Part shown: positions 17,264 to 26,971 of the stretch, piece by piece
How the letters are laid out: every line of letters starts with the position of its first letter
How positions within the stretch are numbered: position 1 is the first letter of the stretch
Assembly (NCBI GenBank): GCA_027488815.1
Contig: JAIYAX010000030.1
Coordinates: 1 to 64,000 of the forward strand
DNA: 64,000 bases
Source: Cytophagaceae bacterium
Lineage (GTDB): Bacteria; Bacteroidota; Bacteroidia; Cytophagales; JAIYAX01
Direction of reading: 5' to 3'
Made by a program: the position numbers and the translations under genes
Notes under the pieces: model-generated
What the model was told of the DNA's origin: nothing
Database searches by the model: none
Seen by the model: only the letters and a program-made list of their open reading frames with translations

Positions 17264-19428
17264 TAAAACAGTCGGTTTGACTTGAGTTGAAGCCTTGATA
17301 TTCGTTTGAAAAAGCGGCGCAGATAGCTCCTCTTTTTGGGTATTTCGCCTACAGTACTTTCCAATGCCTCTACCCGGCAACCGTTCAACCAAAGCATGGC
17401 AGATTTAGGCAGGCATGAGTTCATGATCTGCAATGCGGATCGATCCGCAGCACCCCAGCTACGGGCAGCAGCAGTCACCATCAGGGCCAAATCAACTTTT
17501 GCAAGCGCCTGCATCGGGTAGGCGTGGCTCAATAAGGCAGGCATCTCAATAAGGGTATAATCGGCAGCTTGCCTATCCGGAAGCCAGTCCGACAGGTTTT
17601 GTAAGGAAGCAAATATGGGGAGCAATGGATAGCTGCTGACGCCTTCCGATGCAACCGCATGACCTTCCGGTACATACAGGTTTACCGAATTACCCTCAGC
17701 AAGTAGTTTTTTCATTAAATTCAAAGCAGTCAGGGTTTTGCCCTCCCCCTCACGAAGGCTGAAAATGAGAATGGTCTTGCTGCTTTGATTGGTCTCCACC
17801 GCATGCCGAAGCAGGTGAGTACCCATCTCCATTGATCTGTTTATTACAAAATCAAAGTCTACCGTTGTGCGTTTTTGGACCAATCGGGGAAAAGCACCCA
17901 TCATCTGCAAACCGGTTTGCAACTGAGCCCGCTCAGGTGTTTTGATGGCGCTGTCGGTAAACTCGACTGCCAATACCAGGGAGATACTCAATATCAACCC
18001 GGAGAAAAAGGAAGCCAGCACCAAGACCAGCCGTTTGGATGGCTCAGGCCTGGAGGGGAAATAAGGCTCATCTACAATCTTGAGGTTACTTGACAACTGG
18101 GCGTTTTGCCAATGAAGCTTTGCCTGGTTGAGGGAGTGCAGGTTCTCCAGGTATTCGTTTTCGCATACCTCGATCTCCCGTTCAATCCTTTTTAGAGTAG
18201 AGCCCAGCGGTGCAAACTTTTCATAGATCCTGTTGAACTCCTCTCTACGTTCTTCAATCACTTCCAGCCTTCCGTTAGCGGACTCCAGCACCAGCACAGA
18301 CTCCAGCCACTCCTTTAGGATATCATTCATAGGAACCCCCTCCACTGTGCGACCCATGCGAAATAGTGCATTGGTTTTTTGCTGCAAAGCCTCTTCCACC
18401 TGTCCATACGCTACCTTCATCTGAGCAAGGCTGTCTTTGGCCTTTGCAGGATCAAGCTCAGTGGTGATGATCTTGTGGCTGATGGCGGTGATCTGCTCTC
18501 TCAATCGGAATATCTCACCTGTGGTCAGGCTCATTTTTTCCTTCTGATCTAGCTTGCTTTCCAGCTTGAGCAATGAGGCCTTGGCACTGGCCTGTTTCAT
18601 CACTTCCTGCTGATAAAGCTCATCCAGGTCTTCCTTTTTGGCAGAGATAAATCGGGTCTGCTCGTAGTAGTTGATGATCTTGTTTTCGGTACCAAAACGC
18701 AGCAAACGGTCTTCTGCACGGGCAAGCTTGGCAGCAGCAGCGGCCGTCTGCCGCTCGAAGTACTCAATCACATTATTCGAGTCAGCCGCTTTGATTTTTT
18801 TGTAACGCTCCAGAAAACTTTCCAAAAGCAACCTCAATGTCTGGTGACAGATACCGGGCTCAGAGGCAGAGTAGTTGATCCGAATGATATCGCTCAAGCC
18901 CAGCTTAATGGCCTTTATACCCGAAAGTTGTTTCAGCGAGAAGAGTTCATCATTACCATGGATCAAAGCATAAATACTGTTTTTGCTGTCCTTGTTTTTC
19001 TTTTCCCTCAGTTTGAGCAAGGTTAGTTCATAGGAACGGGGTACCAGCACCTCTTTCACGGTCGCCTCTCCTAACTTGAGCACCAAATCTTTATGCGCTT
19101 CTCTGCTGATGATGCTGCCCTCTTTGCCCTGGCTAAAAAGACACAAGGCGATAAGACGTTCCAAAGTGGCCTCTTTGGTTTCTCTGGAGGTCAGCGTGTT
19201 GAGGATGTTATCAAGCTCATTCATGGTGTAGGTGCGGTCTACATTGCCACGGTCCTGGCTTTCCAAAGTGTAACCGCTCACCAGCCCGGTGTTGATCATC
19301 GTTTCAGAGCTGTACACCTTTTTCATATTTCGGGTGAGTAGTACCGTAAGGGTCGCCAGCACGATAGCCGTTCCGAGAATAAAGCGGATGTTCTGGTAAA
19401 GAAGCCGGAGAAAGGAATGGAGGCTCAT
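17263..19428 (-). CDS. Wzc-like polysaccharide co-polymerase with degenerate kinase domain
   Basis: A 721-aa inner-membrane protein of the Wzz/Wzc class. It has a membrane helix at about 15-33, a long periplasmic alpha-helical region (about 205-450) and a second helix (about 466-489) preceded by the Pro-rich FPSRPEPSKR. The cytoplasmic part resembles a BY-kinase, with Walker A SLREGEGKT (557-565). The next strand reads NLYVPEGH where a kinase would have a Walker A' Asp motif, and the C-terminus has no tyrosine cluster. It probably sets chain length and bridges to the outer-membrane protein encoded just upstream, but may not autophosphorylate. Start overlaps that gene's stop (ATGA). Confidence 0.83.
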   Translation of the reverse strand: MSLHSFLRLLYQNIRFILGTAIVLATLTVLLTRNMKKVYSSETMINTGLVSGYTLESQDRGNVDRTYTMNELDNILNTLTSRETKEATLERLIALCLFSQGKEGSIISREAHKDLVLKLGEATVKEVLVPRSYELTLLKLREKKNKDSKNSIYALIHGNDELFSLKQLSGIKAIKLGLSDIIRINYSASEPGICHQTLRLLLESFLERYKKIKAADSNNVIEYFERQTAAAAAKLARAEDRLLRFGTENKIINYYEQTRFISAKKEDLDELYQQEVMKQASAKASLLKLESKLDQKEKMSLTTGEIFRLREQITAISHKIITTELDPAKAKDSLAQMKVAYGQVEEALQQKTNALFRMGRTVEGVPMNDILKEWLESVLVLESANGRLEVIEERREEFNRIYEKFAPLGSTLKRIEREIEVCENEYLENLHSLNQAKLHWQNAQLSSNLKIVDEPYFPSRPEPSKRLVLVLASFFSGLILSISLVLAVEFTDSAIKTPERAQLQTGLQMMGAFPRLVQKRTTVDFDFVINRSMEMGTHLLRHAVETNQSSKTILIFSLREGEGKTLTALNLMKKLLAEGNSVNLYVPEGHAVASEGVSSYPLLPIFASLQNLSDWLPDRQAADYTLIEMPALLSHAYPMQALAKVDLALMVTAAARSWGAADRSALQIMNSCLPKSAMLWLNGCRVEALESTVGEIPKKRSYLRRFFKRISRLQLKSNRLF

Positions 19429-20189
19429 CGTTTTTCTGCGGGATAAAATGATTGGATCTCGATTCCGACCAGTGCTTTAAAATCAGACATCAGGTCCAGG
19501 ATTTCTTTTTTGCAACGCTCCAGATCAAGCACCGCCTGAGAGGATTGCCGGGTAATTGTCGACAACTCCCCTACCTGTATTTCGCCTTCATAGTAGTTCT
19601 TCTCTGCCAGTTGCAGGTGCAGCATGGCGGTCTGGTATACACTAGAATAGATCTTTAGCCGCCTCAGGGCCAGTTGCATGTCATGGTACAGGTAGCTTAT
19701 CTTTTGTTCCAACTCCAGACTGATTTGCTCTTTGCGATGCCGACCCTCAGCGATGGCCATCTTTTGGATTTTTACCTGCTTGGGCCTACCCAAAAACTCC
19801 TCTATGGGCATACGAAGACTCAACCCCAGGTTGTAACGGGCATCGGTGGTTGTTCGAAACTGGTCGTCAAAGGCTCCGTCTGAACTGGTACCCGAACTAA
19901 AGCTGTTCATATTGCCATAGTATACCCCTGAAACTATTGAGAGCGAACGAAGCCAACGAGTTCGTTGGATCTCGAGCTCGGCTTTCTTCTGATCAATAAG
20001 TGACTGCTGAACCTTGAGCAATGGAGAGTGTATATAGGCACTATCCAGTACTACCTGGAATTCAGGCATATACAGCTGATCGGTAGTATCTGCTGAGCGC
20101 AGTATCTCCTCCAGCGACTGGGCTTTTAGCCCGGAGGTAACGAAGGTAGCCAGCAAGGCCATCAGGTAAGGCAATATTCTTTTGCACAT
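19425..20189 (-). CDS. Half-length TolC-like outer-membrane protein
   Basis: A protein of about 254 aa with a signal peptide (MCKRILPYLMALLATFVTSGLKAQS) and one TolC-type alpha/beta unit: an early helix (LDSAYIHSPLLKVQQSLIDQKKAE), a beta hairpin region (LSIVSGVYYG through YNLGLSLRMPI) and a second helical stretch. TolC proteins are normally 420-500 aa with two such repeats, so this is one repeat only, and it would need six copies instead of three to make a barrel. The track-like TTG start at 20198 adds MPG and is unlikely. It is the first gene of the operon, in the place where an outer-membrane export protein of the Wza type is expected. Confidence 0.72.
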   Translation of the reverse strand: MCKRILPYLMALLATFVTSGLKAQSLEEILRSADTTDQLYMPEFQVVLDSAYIHSPLLKVQQSLIDQKKAELEIQRTRWLRSLSIVSGVYYGNMNSFSSGTSSDGAFDDQFRTTTDARYNLGLSLRMPIEEFLGRPKQVKIQKMAIAEGRHRKEQISLELEQKISYLYHDMQLALRRLKIYSSVYQTAMLHLQLAEKNYYEGEIQVGELSTITRQSSQAVLDLERCKKEILDLMSDFKALVGIEIQSFYPAEKR

Positions 20190-20293
20190 GCCCGGCAACT
20201 ATCCTAAAGAATGCCCGGCTGTGTATCTACCTGTTTTTCAGCCCTATAAGTAAATACCAAAAAATAGATATAATTTTCATTTTGGTACTATTT

Positions 20294-20303
20294 CCAATAT
20301 TGG
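20294..20303. promoter_or_regulatory. Palindrome upstream of the polysaccharide operon
   Basis: CCAATATTGG, a perfect 10-bp palindrome inside TTTCCAATATTGGGATT, lies about 105 bp upstream of the first gene of the operon. This is a normal distance for an enhancer site of a sigma-54 activator, and such an activator is encoded nearby. A GG-N10-GC pair suggestive of sigma-54 is present between it and the gene but matches the consensus poorly. The rest of 20190-20389 holds no gene that I can support. Confidence 0.35.
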
Positions 20304-20389
20304 GATTATAGTGATTGAATTATGCTGCTGTTGATACACATTGTTGTTGCTCACCAAGTGTTTTCAATTACCCAAAGCCTCACCCATGC

Positions 20390-23209
20390 CTAGCCCAACT
20401 CCGGGTAATGGCTTCTGAGTTGCTCGTGGCTCTTTAAGATCACTTCTTTCAACTGCTGCATCCAGGGTGCTACCGATGCCTGCGTGGCCTGATCAGCTTG
20501 TAGCCCTTCGATCTGCCGGATGGTGCTGCGTATGCTTTCGATGTTCAGGGTATCGATAGACGACTTAAACTTATGTGCCACCTCTTTCAACACACTCCAG
20601 TTGCCAAGCGCCAAGGCATCTTCCATCTGGGCAATGCTCTCCAATGAGGTCTCTATAAAAATACTCAGCATCTTGCGCATAAAATCCGGATTGCCTCTGG
20701 AGACCATTTCCAGCTGGCTTAGGTCATACAAGGCACCGTCTCGGCCTTCAGAGCGGCTTTCATACCTCTGCTCTCCTACCTGGCTTTTGCCCAGCGCCTT
20801 GATCATCACCTTGAATAAGGTGTCTTCATCGAAAGGTTTGGTTACGCTGTCATTCATCCCATGGGCCAGGTATTGGTCATGGTCACCTTTGAGGGCATTG
20901 GCGGTAAGCGCAATCACCGGCACCCTGGCCTTACGGGGATCGCTATGGTTGCGGATGGACATAGTTGCTTCTATTCCGTTCATTTTGGGCATTTGTATGT
21001 CCATCAATACCATGTCAAAGGTCTTGAGACTAAAGAGATGTACCGCATCTTGTCCATTGGCCGCTACCTCTACTTCACAGGCCCAGGACTCAAGCACCGT
21101 CCTGGCATAAAACTGATTAACCTCATTGTCTTCAGCCAACAGCACCCGAAGCCCTTTCATCACTTCCTTGGCGTTATTGATCTCAGCGGCTGGGATTTGG
21201 TCTGTCGCATTCTTGTCTTTCTCAAACTTCAGCGTGAAGTAAAACCTGGAGCCAAGCCCCGGGCTGCTTTCTGCCCAAATCCTGCCGCCCTGCATCTCGA
21301 TCAGGTTTTTGGAAATATTCAAACCTAAACCAGTACCCCCATACTTGCGCCCTATGCCGCTGTCGGCCTGGGTAAACTGCTCAAAAAGGTGACTTATCTT
21401 TTCCTGATCGATGCCTATGCCTGTATCTGAAATGCAAAACTCATAAGAGATATGGTTTTCCTCATTTGAAAGGGCTTTGACCTCCAGTTTAACCTCACCA
21501 CGATCGGTGAATTTAATGGCGTTGCTGAGCAGATTGACCAACACCTGATTGAGCCGGAAAGGGTCGCCAATAAGGTAACGTTCCCGTAAGCTGCCTAGGT
21601 TGAAGCTTAGTCCTATGGCTTTCTCGTCGGCCTTATAAATAAAGGACTGAATGGCTGTTTCCACTACTTCCCTCAAATCAAATGGAATGTGCTCAATCTC
21701 CAGCTTGCCGGACTCGATCTTGGCCAGATCCAAAATATCATTCAAAATCACAAGCAGGTTCTCGGCTGATTTGCGGATGATATTGAGGTAATTGGATTGC
21801 TTTTCTTCAAGCGGAGTTTTGAACAGGAGCTGGGCCATGCCCAAAATGCCGTTCATGGGGGTTCGTATTTCATGGCTCATGTTGGCCAGGAAGATTTCTT
21901 TAGCCTTTACCGAGTCCTCTGCTATCTTTTTCGCCTCTTTCAAATCTCGTTCGGCAATGGAGCTTTCGGTAATATCCAATGCAAAACCGATGATCCCTTC
22001 CGAGTAAGGGTCTTTGAACAGATGATGCTCAAAAAACCATTCTTCCCTGGCTGTTTGCCCCTGGTTGACAAACGTAACCCGTTCACCTAGAAGGGCTCTG
22101 TCGATATAAGGCTTGAAATGGGGTTGCTTTTGGTACACACTTTGGCCAACAAGGTCATTGTCTTTGAGTCTGAATGCTTTAAGTCCGGAACCGAAAATCT
22201 CCTTGTAATTTCCTTGGCTGTCCAGCTTGTAAATCACCACGGGCATATTGTCGGTGATGCCGCTCAACACATTGCTTTGCTCCCTAAAGCGCTGGGTTGC
22301 TTCCTTGGCTGTCGTGATATCTGAAAAGGTCACAACAAAACCATCATCCAGTTTTACAGCAACAGAATGAACCCATACCGTTTCGTTCTTGGTTTGAATG
22401 CTGTATTCATGGTCGAGTGTTTTACCCGTTTCCACAACTCGTTTGTACAACTCAAACAGATTGTTCTCTGAGTCCTGAGATAGGGAGTCAATCAGAATTT
22501 TGCCCAACATCTGCAGCACCAGCTTGCGGCCCAGCTTGTTCTCGGCTGCTTTGTTGCTGGCGATCACCTCAAAATCGATGATCTCTGCATCTGTATTTCG
22601 AATAGACTTAAAGGCAATGATGCCTGAGGTGGAGGCATTCAGAATACTTTCAAGTTGGGCTTTTAACTGTGCAATCTGAACGTTGGATTGCCTGATCTGG
22701 GTGACATCCTTGAACACAAAAATCTGCCCCAGGTAGGTGTTTGCCCTATAGTTGGGAAGGTACTCCACCTCAATGATACGCCCTGTGTTAAGCTCAAAAG
22801 CCTGAGAAATAACCAACTCTTTGTTTTGAATAATTTCCCGGATAGATTTTTCAAAATAAGTGGGATTGCGGAACAGGTTCTTGAGCTCCAGAAGCAAATA
22901 CTCGATGGGAGTTCCAATGATTTCTTCAGGAGGGATGCTTAATCGGAAAATCCTCCAGAAATTGGGATTGGCATTGGTGATCACACCACGACTGTCTTCC
23001 TCAAGTACTCCGTGGTTGAGCTGATCGAAAATATGCAGCAATTGCTTATTGGTGCTTAGTCCGCTTTGCTCTACTTTGGTGTTGGCCAGCAAGTCCTCCA
23101 ATTGCTGGATGCGCTTTTCCTGCCTGATGATGTAGCTACGAAGCTCCTCATCGAGTTGATCGATGTTGGGACTAAACTGACGAGTTGTTTTGCCTTCTGC
23201 CTTAGCCAT
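20390..23209 (-). CDS. Hybrid histidine kinase: three PAS, HisKA, HATPase, REC, HPt
   Basis: A 939-aa sensor without obvious membrane segments, so probably cytoplasmic. A short N-terminal coiled coil is followed by three PAS-like domains (about 55-170, 185-300, 310-425), then HisKA with His446 (ANMSHEIRTPMNGI). The HATPase domain has N (LLSNAIKFTD), G1 (DTGIGI) and G2 (GGTGLGL) boxes. A receiver with Asp737 and a C-terminal HPt with His879 (EVAHKFKSSIDTL) complete a phosphorelay in one chain. The gene follows the sigma-54 regulator by 6 nt, and that regulator's receiver is its natural partner. It may also feed the single receivers encoded at 26972 and 27483. Confidence 0.93.
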   Translation of the reverse strand: MAKAEGKTTRQFSPNIDQLDEELRSYIIRQEKRIQQLEDLLANTKVEQSGLSTNKQLLHIFDQLNHGVLEEDSRGVITNANPNFWRIFRLSIPPEEIIGTPIEYLLLELKNLFRNPTYFEKSIREIIQNKELVISQAFELNTGRIIEVEYLPNYRANTYLGQIFVFKDVTQIRQSNVQIAQLKAQLESILNASTSGIIAFKSIRNTDAEIIDFEVIASNKAAENKLGRKLVLQMLGKILIDSLSQDSENNLFELYKRVVETGKTLDHEYSIQTKNETVWVHSVAVKLDDGFVVTFSDITTAKEATQRFREQSNVLSGITDNMPVVIYKLDSQGNYKEIFGSGLKAFRLKDNDLVGQSVYQKQPHFKPYIDRALLGERVTFVNQGQTAREEWFFEHHLFKDPYSEGIIGFALDITESSIAERDLKEAKKIAEDSVKAKEIFLANMSHEIRTPMNGILGMAQLLFKTPLEEKQSNYLNIIRKSAENLLVILNDILDLAKIESGKLEIEHIPFDLREVVETAIQSFIYKADEKAIGLSFNLGSLRERYLIGDPFRLNQVLVNLLSNAIKFTDRGEVKLEVKALSNEENHISYEFCISDTGIGIDQEKISHLFEQFTQADSGIGRKYGGTGLGLNISKNLIEMQGGRIWAESSPGLGSRFYFTLKFEKDKNATDQIPAAEINNAKEVMKGLRVLLAEDNEVNQFYARTVLESWACEVEVAANGQDAVHLFSLKTFDMVLMDIQMPKMNGIEATMSIRNHSDPRKARVPVIALTANALKGDHDQYLAHGMNDSVTKPFDEDTLFKVMIKALGKSQVGEQRYESRSEGRDGALYDLSQLEMVSRGNPDFMRKMLSIFIETSLESIAQMEDALALGNWSVLKEVAHKFKSSIDTLNIESIRSTIRQIEGLQADQATQASVAPWMQQLKEVILKSHEQLRSHYPELG

Positions 23210-23215
23210 AGCACA

Positions 23216-24568
23216 CTACTTAATCACAAGCTCTTCGTTTTGGGCCATGCGGTATATGGTGGATTTACCGATGTCGAGTTTCTCGGCCACTTTCAACACA
23301 TTGTATTGGTACTTATCGAGGTAGTGCTGAATGATGCGCTGAGTGTATTGCTGCAAGGTAAGCTCTGTGGTGAGCAGCGTTTCTGTGGTGTTAATGCTAT
23401 TGAGGTTGATGTGCTCATGGTCGATGGAGGTGTCATCAGCGAGTACACAAGCCAATTCGATGACGGCCTTTAGTTCTCTTACATTGCCCGGGAAAGGGTA
23501 TGAGAGTAGTTTTTGCTGGGCCTCGGAGCTCAAGGATTTTTTCTTAATCTTGTTGTCTTCACAAAACTGATCGATGATATGCTTGGCTATGACAAGTATA
23601 TCTTTGTCACGCTCTCTCAAGGCAGGCAGTGTGATAGGCAATCCCAGCAATCTGTAGTACAGGTCTTCTCTGAAATTTCCCTTCCTGGCCTCCTCAGCCA
23701 GATTCTTGTGGGTGGCCACAATCACCCTTGCATCATAAGAGACGACTTCATTGCTACCTACTCTGGTGATTTCTTTCTCTTGAAGCACCCGCAACAGCTT
23801 CACCTGCAGGGTGAGGTCCAAGTCACCAATCTCATCAAGAAAGATGGTACCTCCATTGGCCTCTTCAAACTTCCCTACCCGACGGGCAACTGCGCCTGTG
23901 AAGGCCCCTTTCTCATGTCCAAAGAGTTCGCTCTCAATCAGTTCTCTGGGGATGGCTCCCACATTGACGGCAACGAAGGGTTTTTTCTTTCGGGCAGAAT
24001 TGTAATGTATCGCTTTGGCTACCAGTTCTTTGCCCGTTCCTGTTTCACCTGTAATTGATACGGTGATGTTTGTTTTGGAGGCCTTCTCGATCAAACTGTA
24101 GACCTTCTTGATGGCTTCGCTCTTCCCAATGATGGATCGCTCAAAATCATATTTCTGCCCAATCTCTTCCTTCAAGGTGTCAATCTCTCTTCTCAGGTTT
24201 TGGTTCTTTCTGATATTGCTTACCGTATTCCAAAGCCGGTCTTTCGTATCCGCATCTTTTACGATGTAGTCGTAAGCTCCTTTTTTAAGCAAATCCACCG
24301 CTATTCCTACATCTTCCTGACCTGAAATAATGATAACCTGCACCTCATTATCGACTTCCCTTATCTTTTTGAGTACCTCTCCCCCGTTTTTATCCGGTAA
24401 GGAATAATCAAGAGTGATCACATCGGGCTTCTGATATAAGTTTGTGAGGCAATCTTTGCCATTAAAAAATGTTTTTACCTCATAGTCAGGGTTTAACGAG
24501 AGATGATAGGATAGCATTTCTGCATAAAACCGGTCGTCTTCAACAATAAATATTTTGTAAGGCTCCAT
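23216..24568 (-). CDS. Sigma-54-dependent response regulator, NtrC family
   Basis: An enhancer-binding protein of about 450 aa: receiver domain (acidic pair VEDD, phospho-acceptor Asp in TLDYSLPDKNGG, Lys in IVKDAD), AAA+ domain with Walker A GETGTGKE, the sigma-54 contact loop GAFTGA, Walker B TIFLDEIGD and arginine-finger region FREDLYYRL, then a Fis-type helix-turn-helix (LKVAEKLDIGKSTIYRMAQ). The frame begins with TTG at 24598, but the ATG at 24568 (MEPYKIFIVEDD) gives the normal receiver start. Numbered from the TTG, the phospho-Asp is residue 64 and GAFTGA is 231-236. It most likely controls the flanking exopolysaccharide genes through sigma-54 promoters. Confidence 0.95.
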   Translation of the reverse strand: MEPYKIFIVEDDRFYAEMLSYHLSLNPDYEVKTFFNGKDCLTNLYQKPDVITLDYSLPDKNGGEVLKKIREVDNEVQVIIISGQEDVGIAVDLLKKGAYDYIVKDADTKDRLWNTVSNIRKNQNLRREIDTLKEEIGQKYDFERSIIGKSEAIKKVYSLIEKASKTNITVSITGETGTGKELVAKAIHYNSARKKKPFVAVNVGAIPRELIESELFGHEKGAFTGAVARRVGKFEEANGGTIFLDEIGDLDLTLQVKLLRVLQEKEITRVGSNEVVSYDARVIVATHKNLAEEARKGNFREDLYYRLLGLPITLPALRERDKDILVIAKHIIDQFCEDNKIKKKSLSSEAQQKLLSYPFPGNVRELKAVIELACVLADDTSIDHEHINLNSINTTETLLTTELTLQQYTQRIIQHYLDKYQYNVLKVAEKLDIGKSTIYRMAQNEELVIK

Positions 24569-24624
24569 TTGGTCAGTTGAGTCAGGTTTAGAGATCAATT
24601 AAAATTCTACTTTCAGGAAGCAGG

Positions 24625-24654
24625 AATTATTTTGGGAATAATTATTCAAATATA
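24625..24654 (-). promoter_or_regulatory. Inverted repeat and -7 box upstream of the sigma-54 regulator
   Basis: AATTATT (24625-24631) and AATAATT (24637-24643) form an inverted repeat around TTGGG. Next to it, TATATTTG on the minus strand (24647-24654) is a perfect Bacteroidota -7 element, although the -33 region is only GCTG. The TTGGGAAT core resembles sites at 20294 and 27369, so the regulator may act on its own promoter. No gene is seen in 24569-24798. Confidence 0.35.
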
Positions 24655-24798
24655 CGAGCCTGTTGCAACTTTGCAGCTTTGGTCCTACACCAATTTGTTT
24701 GTAAATGAACCCAAAACTTACACAGATTGTCTGTATTAGCATAAGTGGATTTATCCATTTACCGACAAATAATCTAACTTTAACAACAGCCCAATTCA

Positions 24799-26958
24799 AT
24801 GCCTTTATACAACAGTTCGGAGCTTTTTCAAACAGTGGCTCGGTATGCTTCATTTACTGCTTTACTGACTGATCCTGTGGGTCAGGTGATCTGGTGCTCT
24901 GACCGCTGGCTTAAAAAGTACGGTGCGCCTGAGCCGAATGGCAGCCTACCGGAATGGATGAAAGCTGTTTATGTGGAGAAACTGTCTCAATTTTCAGAAC
25001 AAAAAAGAATTATTTTCTTACAAAAAGATGGCTCCTCAGAGATTAGTGAGTATTGGATAGAAACCCTAAAACATGATGAAGAAGTATTGGGATATTTGAT
25101 CTGCCCGGGCCAGGAGGCCTTGGTTGAGCTCCAACATTGGGAGAAGATGCCATTGGGCATTTCTCTGATCGATGAGGATTTGAAGATAATAACCTTTAAC
25201 GAAACGGAATGTGAATTGATGGGGTATACCCGGGAGGAGTACATCAACAGCCTGGTGACCAAGCATATACAAGAGGAATACATCAACACTAAGATAAGAA
25301 ACCACCAAAAGCTATTCAGCGGGGAGTTAAAGCACTTTTACCTCAAAGAGCAGCGCAAAAGGAAAAATGGGCACCTGATCTGGGTCTATGTTTTCTCTAC
25401 CCTTATGAGCCATCCCGTCACAGACAAAAAACTACGTGTGAATTTTACCCATTCCTTAAGCAACATTGATGAAAGGCAAATGGAACAAGCGGTACTCTCA
25501 GAATACATGGATTTGTTCATTGAAGCAATTCCAAACCCTTTGTTTATTAAGGACCGAGAGCATCGTTTTATCCACCTCAACAAGCCACTATGCGAGCTTA
25601 CAGGTTTCAGTAAAGAACAATTACTGGGCAAATTGGACATTGACTTCTTCCCTGAACATGAGGCCAAAGTTTTCTGGGAAAAGGATGAAGTAATTTTCAA
25701 TGGTGCAACGGTGGTGGTCAATGAAGAAGAGTTGACCAATGCAAAAGGTGAAAAGAGGATCTTATCTACCACAAAACACCGCTTTCAAATTGAAGGAGAA
25801 GAACTGAAGCTGGTGGGAGTTATATCAGATATCACAGAAAATATCAGAACAAGGGAGCTGCTTTATGAGCATGAAAGCTTGATCGAGTCCATCAACCAAA
25901 ACCTTGAGGATGCCATTTACCGCAGTACGCCCGACCGGCGGTTGGTCTATGTCAATAAGGCCTTTGCTCAGATGTTTGGCTACAGAGATGAAAAGGAAGT
26001 GCTGGACTTGAATTCCATATCGCTCTATGATGATCCTGACCGAAGAAACGAGCTGAGTGAGCAAATCATAAGGGATGGCTATTTTAGGAATGAACAAGTT
26101 TTGTTCAGGCGCAGGGACGAAAGTACCTTTTGGGGGATTGTGAGTGGCACACTTACCAAGGGCATTGATGGCAAAAACTACTTCAATGGAGTAATCAGAG
26201 ACATCACCGAAATCATTAAAGTGCAAGATGAACTAAGGCATGCCAAGCAGCAGGCTGAGCAGCTCAATAAGCTCAAAAGTAGTTTCCTGGCCAACATGAG
26301 CCATGAGATACGGACACCGATCAATGGTATACTTGGCCTTGCAGAAGTCATTTCACAAATGACAACCGATCAAGAGATTAAACACTTTGTTGACTTGCAA
26401 AAGCAAAGTGGCAAAAGGCTTTTGGAAACCATCAATTCCATTCTCAACCTTTCGAAGCTTGAAGCCGAAGGAGCACAAATGGAACTAAATCCGCTCGAAG
26501 TCATTCCTGCGCTGAAAGAAAACTTGGTTGCTCATGGGCTTATGGCCATGCAAAAGGGGCTTTACCTTCATTTCTCCCCATCAGATGAGCAAATGGTCAT
26601 ACTTAGTGATGGCCCACTCTTTCATCAAATACTTAATAACCTGATCGGCAATGCCATCAAATTTACGGAGCAGGGCGGAGTTATGGTCAGTTGTAACAAC
26701 TTTGTCAGCCGCAGAAATGAGCCATTCGTGGAAATCAGCATCAAAGACACCGGCATAGGTATTTCAGAAGAGTTTTTACCAAATATATTCTCACCATTTG
26801 AGCAAGAAAGCACAGGCCACAAACGCAAATATGAGGGCAATGGACTAGGCCTATCGATTACAAAAAAATACATAGAACTACTTGGTGGACAAATAGAAGT
26901 AAGCTCAAGAAAAAATCAAGGCAGCACTTTCAGGCTATTTCTACCTCTGATCTCCTGA
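24799..26958 (+). CDS. PAS-domain histidine kinase
   Basis: A 719-aa kinase with no receiver. It has an N-terminal PAS-like region (about 1-100) and three further PAS domains (about 110-225, 230-350, 360-475), then HisKA with His502 (ANMSHEIRTPINGI) and HATPase_c (LIGNAIKFTE, DTGIGI, GNGLGLSITK). No transmembrane helices are apparent, so it senses a cytoplasmic signal, perhaps with a bound cofactor in a PAS domain. It is divergent from the sigma-54 regulator, and the following single-domain receiver is separated by only 13 nt, which suggests that receiver as its partner. Confidence 0.92.
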   Translation: MPLYNSSELFQTVARYASFTALLTDPVGQVIWCSDRWLKKYGAPEPNGSLPEWMKAVYVEKLSQFSEQKRIIFLQKDGSSEISEYWIETLKHDEEVLGYLICPGQEALVELQHWEKMPLGISLIDEDLKIITFNETECELMGYTREEYINSLVTKHIQEEYINTKIRNHQKLFSGELKHFYLKEQRKRKNGHLIWVYVFSTLMSHPVTDKKLRVNFTHSLSNIDERQMEQAVLSEYMDLFIEAIPNPLFIKDREHRFIHLNKPLCELTGFSKEQLLGKLDIDFFPEHEAKVFWEKDEVIFNGATVVVNEEELTNAKGEKRILSTTKHRFQIEGEELKLVGVISDITENIRTRELLYEHESLIESINQNLEDAIYRSTPDRRLVYVNKAFAQMFGYRDEKEVLDLNSISLYDDPDRRNELSEQIIRDGYFRNEQVLFRRRDESTFWGIVSGTLTKGIDGKNYFNGVIRDITEIIKVQDELRHAKQQAEQLNKLKSSFLANMSHEIRTPINGILGLAEVISQMTTDQEIKHFVDLQKQSGKRLLETINSILNLSKLEAEGAQMELNPLEVIPALKENLVAHGLMAMQKGLYLHFSPSDEQMVILSDGPLFHQILNNLIGNAIKFTEQGGVMVSCNNFVSRRNEPFVEISIKDTGIGISEEFLPNIFSPFEQESTGHKRKYEGNGLGLSITKKYIELLGGQIEVSSRKNQGSTFRLFLPLIS

Positions 26959-26971
26959 ACTAAAAACAGTT

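Noticed and set aside
20210-20270. GG-N10-GC pair upstream of the polysaccharide operon taken as a sigma-54 promoter
   Set aside because: Only the invariant GG and GC fit; such pairs occur often by chance, so it was not listed as a promoter.
20520-21110. 196-codon plus-strand frame opposite the hybrid kinase
   Set aside because: Antisense shadow of the conserved receiver/HPt coding sequence. No family features.
23513-24058. 181-codon plus-strand frame opposite the sigma-54 regulator
   Set aside because: Mirror of the AAA+ domain coding strand. It does not look like a protein.
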